64,000 bases of DNA from Saccharopolyspora endophytica (GCF_018070075.1 NZ_JAGPXE010000006.1:248001-312000); one strand, 5' to 3'. Positions 52,114 through 60,769 are shown, counted from the stretch's first letter. Notes: generated from the letters alone by a model not told the origin. Program-made: numbers and translations.

Positions 52114-53040
52114 ATGGTCTCCTTCCAAGGTGTGATCCCGGCGCATCTGCTCCCGTTCACCGAGGACCTGCAGATCGACGAGCCCAACCTCCGCCGCCAC
52201 CTGCGCGCCCTGCTCGACGTCGAGGGCGTCGCGGGCATCACGACCAACGCGCACGCCTCGGAGGTGGCCACACTGACCGCCGACGAGCAGCGCCGCCAGC
52301 TCGACATCGTGGTGGACGAGGTCGCCGGACGGGTTCCGGTGATCTCCGGGGTCTACCAGGACGGCACGGCGAAGGCCGCGCGGATCGCCGCGGACGCCGA
52401 GGCGGCGGGTGCCGATGGCCTGCTGGTGTTCCCCAGCGTCGTTTTCGAAGGCGGCGCCCAGCTGCGCCCGGAGATGGCGGTGGGCCACTACGCCCCGATC
52501 GCCGACGCCACCTCCCTCCCGATGGTCGCGTTCGTCTATCCGGCGACGTCCGGGCTGCGGCTGGACACCGACGCACTGGTCAGGGTCTGTTCCGAGATCG
52601 ACAACGTGGTCGCGGTTAAGGAGTGGTCGAACGACATCATCGCCTACGAGCGCAACTTGCGGGCTCTGCGGGCGCTGGACAAGCCGGTGTCGGTGCTGTC
52701 CAGCTTCAGCCGCTCGCTGCTCGCCTCGCTCGTGCTGGGCGCGGACGGGATCCTCTCCGGACACGGCAGCGTAGTCGTGGACCTGCAGGTAGAGCTGTTC
52801 CAAGCCGTGGAGAAGCAGGACCTGACCGAGGCACGTCGGGTCTGGGACCGCATCCAGCCCTTCGCCGAGGCCTGCTACGCCGACCCGTTCCTGGACGGGC
52901 ACAACCGGATGAAGCTCGCGCTGGCGCAGCTGGGCCGGATCGACGCCGCGCACGTCAGGCCACCTCTGCAGCCGGTGTCCGACACCGAGCGGGCGACGCT
53001 GCGGGCCGCCGCCGAGCGAGCGGAGCTGCCACGTGGCTGA
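52114..53040 (+). CDS. DapA/HpaI-like aldolase of the dihydrodipicolinate synthase family
   Basis: A 308-residue TIM-barrel aldolase. The Schiff-base Lys169 lies in NVVAVKEWSND and the catalytic Tyr142 in VAFVYPAT, while GITTNAHASEVATLT replaces the usual G-TGE motif of true DapA. This divergence, and the absence of lysine genes, indicate a catabolic lyase acting on a 2-keto acid rather than dihydrodipicolinate synthase. It is first in a five-gene operon and overlaps the next gene by 8 nt. Confidence 0.88.
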   Translation: MVSFQGVIPAHLLPFTEDLQIDEPNLRRHLRALLDVEGVAGITTNAHASEVATLTADEQRRQLDIVVDEVAGRVPVISGVYQDGTAKAARIAADAEAAGADGLLVFPSVVFEGGAQLRPEMAVGHYAPIADATSLPMVAFVYPATSGLRLDTDALVRVCSEIDNVVAVKEWSNDIIAYERNLRALRALDKPVSVLSSFSRSLLASLVLGADGILSGHGSVVVDLQVELFQAVEKQDLTEARRVWDRIQPFAEACYADPFLDGHNRMKLALAQLGRIDAAHVRPPLQPVSDTERATLRAAAERAELPRG

Positions 53041-54769
53041 GGGTCCCGGCCTGTTCGATCCGATCGAGATAGGCAGCGTCCGGCTGCGCAATCGCACCCA
53101 GCTGCCCTCGATGACCACTCGCCTCGCCGACGATGCCGGGCACGTCACCGATGCGACGCTCGCCTATTACCGGGCCCGCGCCGAGGGCGGCGTCGGGCTG
53201 GTGACCGTCGAGATGGCTTCCCCCGAGATCGCCGGCAAGCACCGCTTCCGCGAGCTAGGCATCTACGACGAGAAGTTCCTGCCCGGCCTGCGGCGGCTGG
53301 TGGACACGCTGCACGAGGCAGGGGCGCGCGCGTCGATTCAGCTCGGGCACGGCGGCAGCCGCGCGCGCTCCGCGGTCTCCGGCACTACCCCCGTGGCGCC
53401 TTCGACCGTGCCCACCCCGGTCTTCGAGGTGGAGAGCGAGATCGCCATGCCGGACGCCATGTCGTCGGCCCGGCTTCGCGAGACGATGGATGCCTACGTA
53501 GCCGCCGCGGCCCGCGCGCAGCGGGCCGGATTCGACATGGTCGAGCTGCACGGTGCGCACGGCTACCTCATCTCGCAGTTCTTGTCCCCGCTGGAGAACA
53601 CCCGCACCGACTCATACGGCGGATCGCTGGAGAACCGGGCGAGGTTCGGCATGGAGATCCTGCGCCGCATCAAATCCGAGATCCCAGGCCTGCCAGTGAT
53701 CTTTCGGATCGGGGTGGAGGACTTCTTCCCTGGCGGGCTCACCGCCGATGAGGGCATGCAGGTCGGCCAGTGGGCCGAGCAGAACGGCGCCGACGCGGTC
53801 AGCGTAACCGCCGGGCACTACCGCTCGCTGCCGGCCGCCGAGCGGATGATCCCGCCGATGGCCTACCCCGCGGCGACGTTCGTGGAGTACGCGGCTCGAA
53901 TGAAACAGCTCGTCGATGTTCCGGTGATCGGGGTCGGGCGGCTCGGTGATCCCGACCTCGCCGCCTGTGCCGTGGCCGAGGGCAAGCTCGACATCGTGGC
54001 ACTGGGCCGGCCGCTGATCGCCGACCCGCACTGGGTGGCCAAGGCACAGGCCGGTGTCCCCGTCCGGCGCTGCCTTGCCTGCAACCACTGCATCACCAAC
54101 ATGCGCTCCGGCGCACAGCTTTCCTGCGTGGTGAACCCGGCGACCGGTCGCGAGGACGCCTATACCGGCACGAGCGCACCAACGGGCCACCGGATCGTGG
54201 TGCTCGGCGCTGGACCGGCCGGGCTGACCTACGCCTCGCTGGTCGCCGCGGACAACGACGTCACCGTGATCGACACGGCGGACCGCGCCGGCGGTGCGTT
54301 CCGGCTCACCGGGCGCGCGCCCCGATTCAACGACGTCACCGCCGCCGAACCGACGTTCGCCGCCTATGTTGACGAACTCGAACGAACCTGCCGGATCGGC
54401 GGCGTCCGGTTCCGCTACGGCTCCGAGGCCACACGCGACGACCTGCGGGGCGCCGATCTGGTCGTGGTGGCCACCGGCGCGGACTACAGGTTCGGGCTCG
54501 GCGCCGTGGTCCCCCGCCTGCTGCGCACCCGCGCCGCTCGCTCCCGGGTCGCTGCAAGGCTGTTCGCCTCGTCCAGGGTCCGCGACCGGCTCTACTACCG
54601 GCTGCGCACCGGACGCGGCACCGCACTGGCCAGCCGCCTCCCGCTCGACCCGGACACCAAGGTGCTCGTGCTTGGCGACGCCGCCAGGGCTGGCAAGGCC
54701 CACGAGGCGATCACCAGCGCGTTCGACGCAGCCCTAACGCCTAGCGCCCAACCCGCTCCCAACCCATGA
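53033..54769 (+). CDS. Old Yellow Enzyme-like FMN/FAD/Fe-S oxidoreductase
   Basis: A 578-residue protein of the 2,4-dienoyl-CoA reductase/trimethylamine dehydrogenase group from GTG 53033. The FMN barrel (1-340) has SIQLGHGGSRARS and VELHGAHGYLISQFLSP. Cys347, Cys350, Cys353 and Cys365 form the 4Fe-4S motif (CLACNHC plus a later Cys). An FAD/NADPH domain starts at VVLGAGPAGLTYASLV. It reduces enoate or enone double bonds. The C-terminal half is somewhat shorter than usual, with an odd Arg-rich insert near residue 500. Confidence 0.92.
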   Translation: MAEGPGLFDPIEIGSVRLRNRTQLPSMTTRLADDAGHVTDATLAYYRARAEGGVGLVTVEMASPEIAGKHRFRELGIYDEKFLPGLRRLVDTLHEAGARASIQLGHGGSRARSAVSGTTPVAPSTVPTPVFEVESEIAMPDAMSSARLRETMDAYVAAAARAQRAGFDMVELHGAHGYLISQFLSPLENTRTDSYGGSLENRARFGMEILRRIKSEIPGLPVIFRIGVEDFFPGGLTADEGMQVGQWAEQNGADAVSVTAGHYRSLPAAERMIPPMAYPAATFVEYAARMKQLVDVPVIGVGRLGDPDLAACAVAEGKLDIVALGRPLIADPHWVAKAQAGVPVRRCLACNHCITNMRSGAQLSCVVNPATGREDAYTGTSAPTGHRIVVLGAGPAGLTYASLVAADNDVTVIDTADRAGGAFRLTGRAPRFNDVTAAEPTFAAYVDELERTCRIGGVRFRYGSEATRDDLRGADLVVVATGADYRFGLGAVVPRLLRTRAARSRVAARLFASSRVRDRLYYRLRTGRGTALASRLPLDPDTKVLVLGDAARAGKAHEAITSAFDAALTPSAQPAPNP

Positions 54770-56115
54770 GAGGCCCCAGTGCCATGACAAAGACGTCAGT
54801 GAGCGCAGTAGACACACCCCGGCGGCAGAGCAGCAAGGTCGCCTTCGCCAGCCTGATCGGAACCACCGTCGAGTGGTACGACTTCTACATCTACGGCACC
54901 GCCGCGGCGCTGGTATTCCCGAAGTTGTTCTTCCCCGCGTTCTCGCCGGGAGCGGGCCTGCTCGCGGCGCTGTCCACCTACGCGGTGGGTTTTGCAGCCC
55001 GCCCGCTCGGCGGCATCGTGTTCGGTCATTATGGCGACCGGGTCGGCCGCAAGAAGATGCTGGTGATCTCGCTGTTCGCGATGGGCCTCGCGACGGTGGG
55101 GATGGGTCTGGTCCCAGGCTTCGCCGAGATCGGCATCATGGCCCCGATCCTCATCGTGGCGCTCCGGTTCATCCAGGGCATCGCCGTCGGCGGCGAATGG
55201 GGTGGGGCGGTGCTGATGGCCGTCGAGCACGCACCGCCGGGCAAGGCCGGCTTGTACGGATCGTTGCCGCAGGTCGGCAGCCCGCTCGGGCTGGTGCTCT
55301 CCACCGCGGCCTTCTCCGCGGTGAGCGCGCTGCCCGACAAGGATTTCCTGTCCTGGGGCTGGCGGATCCCGTTCCTTGCCAGCGCGCTGCTGATCATCGT
55401 CGGGCTCATCGTGCGGCTGCGGCTGATGGAGTCCCCTGTGTTCGCACAGATGCAGTCGGCCGGAGCCACCGTGCGACTGCCCGTGCGCGACGCACTGACC
55501 AAACACCCGGGCAGCGTCTTCGGCGCCGCCGGCGCGTTCATCGTGATCAACACTGTGTTCTACCTTGTCACCGTGCTCGGCCTGTCCTGGGCTACCTCGC
55601 ACCTCGGCATTGCGCGCGGCACGTTCCTAGCCGCTGTACTGGTCGCATCACTGATCATGTGCTGCACCGTGCCCCTGTTCGGCGCGCTGTCTGACCGGGT
55701 CGGCCGACGCCCGGTGTTCGCGACCGGGGCGATCCTGGTGGCGTTGTTCGCGTTCCCGCTGTTCTGGCTGATCGAGACGAAATCGACGCCGCTGCTGTTC
55801 CTCGGCATCATCGTGATCATGGGCATCGGGCACCCGCTGATGTATGGGCCGCAAGCGGTGCTGTACTCGGAGATGTTCCCGCCGGCGCTGCGCTACTCGG
55901 GCGCGTCGCTTGGCTACCAGATCGGCGGCATGCTCGGTGGACTCGTCCCGCTCGTGGCCAGCGCCCTGCTGATCACCTATGACCAGGCGTCATGGCCGAT
56001 GGCCGCGCTGCTCGCCGCCATCGCCGTGATCAGCCTGCTGTCCCTGCTCACGATCCGCGCCCGCTACGCCGACCACACCCGCACCGACCACACCGCTGGG
56101 GAGGTCTCGTCGTGA
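54766..56115 (+). CDS. MFS transporter, MHS type
   Basis: A 449-residue, 12-helix symporter with the MHS signature GTTVEWYDFYIYGTAAALVF, loop GHYGDRVGRKKMLV and RFIQGIAVGGEWGGAVLMAVEHAPPG. It overlaps the Old Yellow Enzyme gene by 4 nt and the next SDR by 4 nt (GTGA). It should import the organic acid degraded by this operon. It is paralogous to the transporter at 14031, with strong local similarity by eye. Confidence 0.92.
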   Translation: MRGPSAMTKTSVSAVDTPRRQSSKVAFASLIGTTVEWYDFYIYGTAAALVFPKLFFPAFSPGAGLLAALSTYAVGFAARPLGGIVFGHYGDRVGRKKMLVISLFAMGLATVGMGLVPGFAEIGIMAPILIVALRFIQGIAVGGEWGGAVLMAVEHAPPGKAGLYGSLPQVGSPLGLVLSTAAFSAVSALPDKDFLSWGWRIPFLASALLIIVGLIVRLRLMESPVFAQMQSAGATVRLPVRDALTKHPGSVFGAAGAFIVINTVFYLVTVLGLSWATSHLGIARGTFLAAVLVASLIMCCTVPLFGALSDRVGRRPVFATGAILVALFAFPLFWLIETKSTPLLFLGIIVIMGIGHPLMYGPQAVLYSEMFPPALRYSGASLGYQIGGMLGGLVPLVASALLITYDQASWPMAALLAAIAVISLLSLLTIRARYADHTRTDHTAGEVSS

Positions 56116-56885
56116 CCGCACTCGATCTCACCGGCCGCACCGCGGCCGTCACCGGCGCGGCCCGCGGCATCGGCCAGGCCATCGCGACGGCCCTGGCCGG
56201 GGCCGGAGCCCGGGTCGCCGTGATCGACAAGGACGCCGACGGCGCGCGGCTGATCGCCGAGAAGATCGGCGGCGTGCCGGTGTCGGCCGACCTCACTGAA
56301 GCGGCCGCCGTGGAGCGGGCGTTCGCCGAGGTCGTCGAGCAGCTCGGCGCCCCCGACGTATTCGTCAACAACGCCGGCATCCTGCGGGCCGGTGACCTGG
56401 TCACCTCCGAGATCGACGACTGGGAGGCCCAGTTCGCCGTCAACACCCGGGCGGCGTTCCTGTCCGTGCGGGCCGCCGCGGGACACATGCGGGCCCGCGG
56501 CGGGCCGGGCTCGATCGTCGTGGTCACCTCGAACTGCGCCCGGACCCCGCGGATGGACCTGGGCGCCTACTGCGCGTCCAAGGCGGCCACCGACATGATG
56601 GCCCGCTGCCTGGCCCTCGAGCTCGCCGGCGAGGGCATCCGGGTCAACACGCTGTGCCCTGGCTCCTGCGATACCGAACTGCAACGCGTCCAGTGGCGCA
56701 AACTCGGCGTCGGCCCAGAGCGCCAGATCCAAGGTGACCCCGCCAAGTACCGCACCGGCATCCCGATGGGTCGCCTCACCACACCGCAGGACGTCGCCGA
56801 CCTGGCACTGGTACTCGCCTCGGACTCCACCCGGTTTGTCACCGGCCAGTCGTGGCACGTCGACGGAGGACAGACCCTGCCATGA
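56112..56885 (+). CDS. Short-chain dehydrogenase/reductase
   Basis: A 257-residue classical SDR from GTG 56112. Cofactor motif TGAARGIG, NNAG at about residue 90, and catalytic Tyr-x3-Lys in YCASKAA. The serine position reads SNCART, with Ser in the TSN strand. The conserved end SWHVDGGQTLP is present. An Asp at the end of beta-2 (VIDKD) favours NAD(H). Part of the five-gene operon; it overlaps the next SDR by ATGA. The substrate is not assignable. Confidence 0.92.
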   Translation: MTALDLTGRTAAVTGAARGIGQAIATALAGAGARVAVIDKDADGARLIAEKIGGVPVSADLTEAAAVERAFAEVVEQLGAPDVFVNNAGILRAGDLVTSEIDDWEAQFAVNTRAAFLSVRAAAGHMRARGGPGSIVVVTSNCARTPRMDLGAYCASKAATDMMARCLALELAGEGIRVNTLCPGSCDTELQRVQWRKLGVGPERQIQGDPAKYRTGIPMGRLTTPQDVADLALVLASDSTRFVTGQSWHVDGGQTLP

Positions 56886-57658
56886 ATGACGCCACCACCA
56901 ACGTCCTCGCGAACGACTTCGCCGGGCTGACCGCCGTCATTACCGGCGGGGCTTCCGGGATCGGCGCCGCCACGGCGGCCCTGTTCACCGCGCGCGGCGC
57001 CCGGGTCGCCGTACTCGACCTCGACCCGAGCGGCGTACCCGGCCCGCTGCTCGGGGTGCGCGCCGACGTCACCGACGGCGACTCCGTGACCGCCGCCGTC
57101 AACGAAGTCGTGGCGGCATTCGGTGGGATCAACATCCTGGTCAACAACGCCGGCGTCGGCGCGGCCGGCACGATAGAGGCCAACGACCTCGACGAGTGGC
57201 GGCGAGTACTCGACGTGAACCTGCTCGGGCTGGTACGCACCACCAGGGCCGCGCTGCCGGCCCTGCGCCGCGCGGGCTCGGCGGCAGTGGTCAACGTCTG
57301 CTCCATCGTGGCCACCGCCGGGCTGCCCGACCGGGCGCTGTACTCGGCGAGCAAGGGCGCCGTGCGGTCCCTGACCCGGGCCATGGCTGCGGACCACGTT
57401 AGCGAGGGGATCCGTGTCAACTGCGTATGCCCCGGCACAGTCGACACCCCGTGGATCGGTCGGTTACTCGATGCCGCCGACGACCCCGACGGCGAGCTCA
57501 CGGCGTTGCGTGGCCGCCAACCGACCGGTGGCCTCGTCGGGATGGACGAGGTCGCCCGGTCCATCCTCCACCTCGCCGACCCACACCTGTACTCACTCAC
57601 CGGCACCGACCTGGCCATCGACGGTGGGATGTCGGGCCTCCGCGTCCCGCGAAGATGA
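56882..57658 (+). CDS. Short-chain dehydrogenase/reductase
   Basis: A 258-residue classical SDR. Motifs are TGGASGIG, VLDLD at the cofactor-selecting strand (NAD(H) preferred), NNAGVGAAG, catalytic Ser in CSIVATAG and YSASKGAVRS. The C-terminus is DLAIDGGMSGLRVPRR. It is the last gene of the operon; two SDRs side by side suggest successive oxidations or opposite stereochemistry. No strong terminator was found after it. Confidence 0.92.
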   Translation: MNDATTNVLANDFAGLTAVITGGASGIGAATAALFTARGARVAVLDLDPSGVPGPLLGVRADVTDGDSVTAAVNEVVAAFGGINILVNNAGVGAAGTIEANDLDEWRRVLDVNLLGLVRTTRAALPALRRAGSAAVVNVCSIVATAGLPDRALYSASKGAVRSLTRAMAADHVSEGIRVNCVCPGTVDTPWIGRLLDAADDPDGELTALRGRQPTGGLVGMDEVARSILHLADPHLYSLTGTDLAIDGGMSGLRVPRR

Positions 57659-57872
57659 AAGACCGGCGCGGTTCCGTCGGCCCGGTTGGGGGCCGCCGGG
57701 ATACGACCGGTACGGGCAATGGCTGTTGAGTAGTCCCTCGCGCGCAACGGACCGGCACTGCATACCGATCCGTTTCGGTGTGCATATTCGGGCAGCTCAA
57801 ATTCTTGCTGTGGTGATAATGCGAGCACGCATCGCCGCTGCAGGTCAGCGGGTCGGACAGGCGCCAGGCCTC

Positions 57873-57961
57873 GTCGTCCCTACCACGACGGTCCTTCATT
57901 GAGGCTAGTTGTTCGTCGGGACCGGCAGCGGGCACGACATCTCGCCGTCCCTACCGGGACG
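57873..57961. repeat. Two hairpin-forming repeats beside the integrase
   Basis: GTCGTCCCTACCACGACG (57873-57890) and GCCGTCCCTACCGGGACG (57944-57961) differ at 3 of 18 positions and are 71 bp apart. Each can fold as a short stem around CCCTACC. The first is followed by GTCCTTCATTGAGGC. They lie at the integrase 3' end, so they may be recombination-site repeats or terminator hairpins. A single-spacer CRISPR relic is a less likely reading. Confidence 0.5.
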
Positions 57962-58995
57962 TTAGTGGTTGGCATTGGTGGCGAGTGGGTGGGGTTCGTC
58001 GGTGAGGGTGGCGAGTGCGGTGGCGATTTCGGTGATGCGGCTTGGGTGTAGGTGGTGGTTCCGGTGTTGCTGTTGGTGGTGGTGTGGCCTGCGTAGGCGC
58101 GGGCGATGGTGTAGCTGTGGTTTCGTTCGACCCAGGTGCGGGTGGTGTGGCGGAGCCAGTGGGTGCTGACGCCTTGGGTGGTCACCCAGGGCAGGTGTGT
58201 GCCGATGCGGGTCCAGAGGTGGTCGTAGCGGCGTCTGGTGATGGGGGTCCCGTTGCGGTAGCGCAACAGCTGGTCGGTGGGTTTGGTGGCGCCGCGTTGC
58301 TGGGCGTGGTCGCGCAGGTGGGTCATGAGGGTGGGGGAGACCGGCTGCCAGCGGAGGGTCTCGCCCTTCTCATGGAGCCGGATCAGGCACTGGTCCGGAT
58401 CGAGATCACGGAGAGTGAGAGCAAGCGCTCCGCCGCGTCGGCACGCGGTCTCGATGTGCAGTCGCAGGATGAGTGTGTCGAGCGCCGGATCATCACCGGT
58501 CGTGGCAGCAACGTGGTTGATCTCCTTGAGCCGGTTATCGGGTAGTCCCCGTCGGGTACTGGCCAGCCGTCGCGGTTTGGTGGCGTTCTTAGCGGGATTG
58601 TCGGCGTCGGTGATCAGGCGGTCGGCGACGGCGCGGTTGTAGACACAGCGAATGGCGGCAATGAGGTGCTCGGCCGCACCCCGCCCACCGCGGGCATTAC
58701 GGCGGACCACGACCTGGGAGCGGATGGTTTCGGCGAGCTGCTGAATCTCCAGCGTGGTGGGCTCGTCCAGGTGCCGATCTCCCCAGTGCTCGAGGATGCG
58801 ATTCCAGTAAGTGCCGTAGACCCGGCGGGTGCCGGGGGAGACGGCTTTGGCGACCTCGGGGATGTAGTCAGCGAACGTCGGCGCCTGCGGCTTCGGCACC
58901 GAGGTACCCAAGAGGTCTTCGGGTGCGACGCCGAGGCGTTCCAGCAGCAGGCGGGCGGCGTCGAGGTCGCTGGAAGCGGGGTTGTGGTGGGTCAT
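57880..58995 (-). CDS. Tyrosine recombinase/integrase with a C-terminal frameshift
   Basis: A 371-residue phage/plasmid-type integrase. Core residues are Arg186 (ETACRRGGAL), Lys210, His279-x2-Arg282 (HWLRHTTRTW), His304 (YAGHTTT) and nucleophile Tyr316 (GTTTYTQA). Just after the Tyr the frame turns into Pro/Ser-rich sequence; a one-base shift restores ITEIATALATLTDEPHPLA and a TAA at 57962-57964. The catalytic set survives but the last helix is altered, so activity is uncertain. It is coupled (ATGA) to the AbrB-like gene upstream. Confidence 0.85.
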   Translation of the reverse strand: MTHHNPASSDLDAARLLLERLGVAPEDLLGTSVPKPQAPTFADYIPEVAKAVSPGTRRVYGTYWNRILEHWGDRHLDEPTTLEIQQLAETIRSQVVVRRNARGGRGAAEHLIAAIRCVYNRAVADRLITDADNPAKNATKPRRLASTRRGLPDNRLKEINHVAATTGDDPALDTLILRLHIETACRRGGALALTLRDLDPDQCLIRLHEKGETLRWQPVSPTLMTHLRDHAQQRGATKPTDQLLRYRNGTPITRRRYDHLWTRIGTHLPWVTTQGVSTHWLRHTTRTWVERNHSYTIARAYAGHTTTNSNTGTTTYTQAASPKSPPHSPPSPTNPTHSPPMPTTNVPVGTARCRARCRSRRTTSLNEGPSW

Positions 58996-59471
58996 GGGGT
59001 GTCAGCTCCGGGGGTGTGGAAGGCGGCGACCATGGCGTCGAGCGCGCGCATGGTGTGGATCAGCAGGAGGCCGGGTTCCGGGGCGGCGGCCAGCAGCACC
59101 CGGTCGCCGGGGTTGAGGCCGCACCAGCGGCGCACTGCGGCCGGCAATGGGAGGTGGGCGCGGCGCGCGAGGGTGAACACGCCGTCGGGGTCGGCCTGGA
59201 CGGTCACCGTGGTGTTGGAGAGCACCTCCAGCCGCAGCCGCCGCCCGGCCTGCCAGCCCAGGGCGGTAACGATGCTGCTGTCGGCGATGCGGCCCTGCGG
59301 GTCCAGCGAGGCGATCCGATAGACCATCGAGGTGGCGCTCGGCAGGGCTGCGAGTTGGGTGAGCGGGACCCGCCAGGCCTTGCCGCGGGCGGCGAGCAGC
59401 TCGGCGCGCTCATCCACCGACAGCGGATGCAGCTCGATCGCGGGGACGGCGGACTCAGCCACGGCCCTCAC
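58992..59471 (-). CDS. AbrB/MazE/SpoVT-like protein paired with the integrase
   Basis: A 159-residue protein from GTG 59471 (a shorter GTG at 59462 is possible). The C-terminal half has GVFTLARRAHLPLPAAVRRWCGLNPGDRVLLAAAPEPGLLLIH, the swapped-hairpin DNA-binding pattern of AbrB proteins (LP-A-R---GL-PGD-V), preceded by a related beta segment SSIVTALGWQAGRRLRLEVL. It is translated ahead of and coupled to the integrase, so it likely regulates excision or acts as an accessory factor. Confidence 0.75.
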   Translation of the reverse strand: MRAVAESAVPAIELHPLSVDERAELLAARGKAWRVPLTQLAALPSATSMVYRIASLDPQGRIADSSIVTALGWQAGRRLRLEVLSNTTVTVQADPDGVFTLARRAHLPLPAAVRRWCGLNPGDRVLLAAAPEPGLLLIHTMRALDAMVAAFHTPGADTP

Positions 59472-59496
59472 CCCCGAACCAGCGCTCAGGGGCGGA

Positions 59497-59543
59497 AGAC
59501 ACGACGAGACGGCGGGTGCAATGCACCTCGCCGTCTCGTGTCT
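59497..59543. promoter_or_regulatory. Long leader hairpin upstream of the AbrB-integrase operon
   Basis: 59497-59514 (AGACACGACGAGACGGCG) pairs with 59529-59543 (CGCCGTCTCGTGTCT) except for a three-base CGA bulge. The inner GGTGC and GCACC pair as well, giving about 20 bp of stem around AAT. It lies 26 bases upstream of the minus-strand start, in the likely leader. It could be an attenuator, a terminator for plus-strand transcripts or a recombination/replication structure. Confidence 0.55.
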
Positions 59544-59561
59544 GAAACAATCTGTGGTTAT

Positions 59562-59577
59562 GTGGGACGGATCCCAC
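59562..59577. promoter_or_regulatory. Palindrome GTGGGA-N4-TCCCAC
   Basis: A perfect 6-bp-arm inverted repeat (59562-59567 and 59572-59577) lies upstream of the long hairpin, with GGGACA/TGTCCC half-site-like words repeated over the following 250 bp. It may be the operator for the AbrB-like protein. Confidence 0.35.
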
Positions 59578-59998
59578 CCACTGGTGTCCGAGGACGGAGT
59601 TGCACACTATTCACCCGCCTTCTGCTTCCCGAAACAGGTTGAGGCAGGAGGTTTCGGTGTCCGCCCGTCCCTTCACCAGTCTTCCTGGGACATGGTCCGG
59701 GACAGGCTGGGACCGCCGTGTGAGCTGCAAAATGTCGGATTGGCGCGCGAAGGGACGCCCGCTGTTAGGTGTCCCTGCGTGTCCCAGACATGGATCGCGG
59801 TGGAAGGAGCGGGTGCCGGCTACCGAGGGACACGTGCGCGGTTCCACTCGCGAGATCTCGCATACGCGTTGCCTATGGCCGGAGTAGGGCATCGCTCATT
59901 GTCGGCGCCCCGCACGAGCGCTTTGACTCAGTGGATGACAGGGCGTCCGCGAGGCAACAGCGCCTGGCGGGCTCGTGCGGATGGAGAGGGGTGCGGTG
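59578..59998. other. Intergenic region with clustered GGGACA/TGTCCC words
   Basis: No supported gene. GGGACA occurs at 59687, 59699 and 59827, and TGTCCC at 59770 and 59780, with GGGACC at 59709. The words form direct and inverted pairs 10-12 bp apart, about one helical turn. GGAGAGGGG near 59983 is the ribosome site of the next gene. The cluster may bind a regulator on the same face of the DNA. Confidence 0.4.
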
Positions 59999-60769
59999 AT
60001 GGGTGCTGTGACCGGAAAGGTCGTCCTGCTGACGGGTGCGACCGGTGATATCGGCGTTGCGTACACCATGGCGTTGACCGGGCAGGGAGCGAACGTGGTG
60101 GCCACCGACCTGGACGGTTTCTCCGAAACGGGTCGGGAGATCGCGGAGAAGGCCACGGCGCAAGGTGCGGGTCAAGCTGTTTTCGCCGGTTGCGACATCA
60201 CGTCGGACGAGGACCTGCAGCGCGTGGTGGACCTGGCCGGTGATCGGTTCGGCGGCCTGGATTGCCTGGTCAACAACGCGGCGATCTACCGGACGCTGGG
60301 ACCGAAGAGGACGCTCACCGAGCTGACCAACGACGAGTGGGACCTCGTGCTCCGCGTCAACGTTCGCGGTTGCTGGCAGTCGATCCGCGCCGTTGCCCCC
60401 GCCATGCGGGAGCGGGGTGGCGGGCGGATCGTCAACATCGCCTCCGTCGTGTCCCGGACCGGGGCGGCCGGTTTCGCGCATTACGTGGCGTCCAAGGCAG
60501 CGGTCGAGGGCTTGACCAGGGCCGCGGCGCGCGAGCTGGGGCCGGAGGGCATCGCGGTGAACGCCGTCTCGCCCGGCTTGGTCGACGACGCGGCTTCTCG
60601 CGACATCAACGATGCGAACTACTTGGAACGCATGAAGACCACGCGTTCCGTGCCGCGTTCCATGGAACCCGAGGACCTGGTCGGTGCGGTGGTGTGGTTG
60701 TGCGGCGACGGCAGCGGTTTCGTGACCGGGCAGACGATCGTGGTGGACGGCGGAGGGGTGTTCGTGTGA
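59999..60769 (+). CDS. Short-chain dehydrogenase/reductase
   Basis: A 256-residue classical SDR; ATG 59999 (MGAVTGKVVLLTGATGDIG) follows GGAGAGGGG, with GTG 59996 as an alternative. TGATGDIG, an Asp at VATDLDG, NNAAIYRT, catalytic Ser in IASVVSRTG and Tyr-x3-Lys in YVASKAA are present; the end is QTIVVDGGGVFV. It overlaps the flavin prenyltransferase gene by one base (TGATG). It probably oxidises a hydroxylated ring or side chain before decarboxylation. Confidence 0.92.
   Translation: MGAVTGKVVLLTGATGDIGVAYTMALTGQGANVVATDLDGFSETGREIAEKATAQGAGQAVFAGCDITSDEDLQRVVDLAGDRFGGLDCLVNNAAIYRTLGPKRTLTELTNDEWDLVLRVNVRGCWQSIRAVAPAMRERGGGRIVNIASVVSRTGAAGFAHYVASKAAVEGLTRAAARELGPEGIAVNAVSPGLVDDAASRDINDANYLERMKTTRSVPRSMEPEDLVGAVVWLCGDGSGFVTGQTIVVDGGGVFV

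Noticed and set aside
57873..57961. CRISPR array
   Set aside because: Only two imperfect repeats and no cas genes; kept as a low-interest repeat pair instead of an array call.
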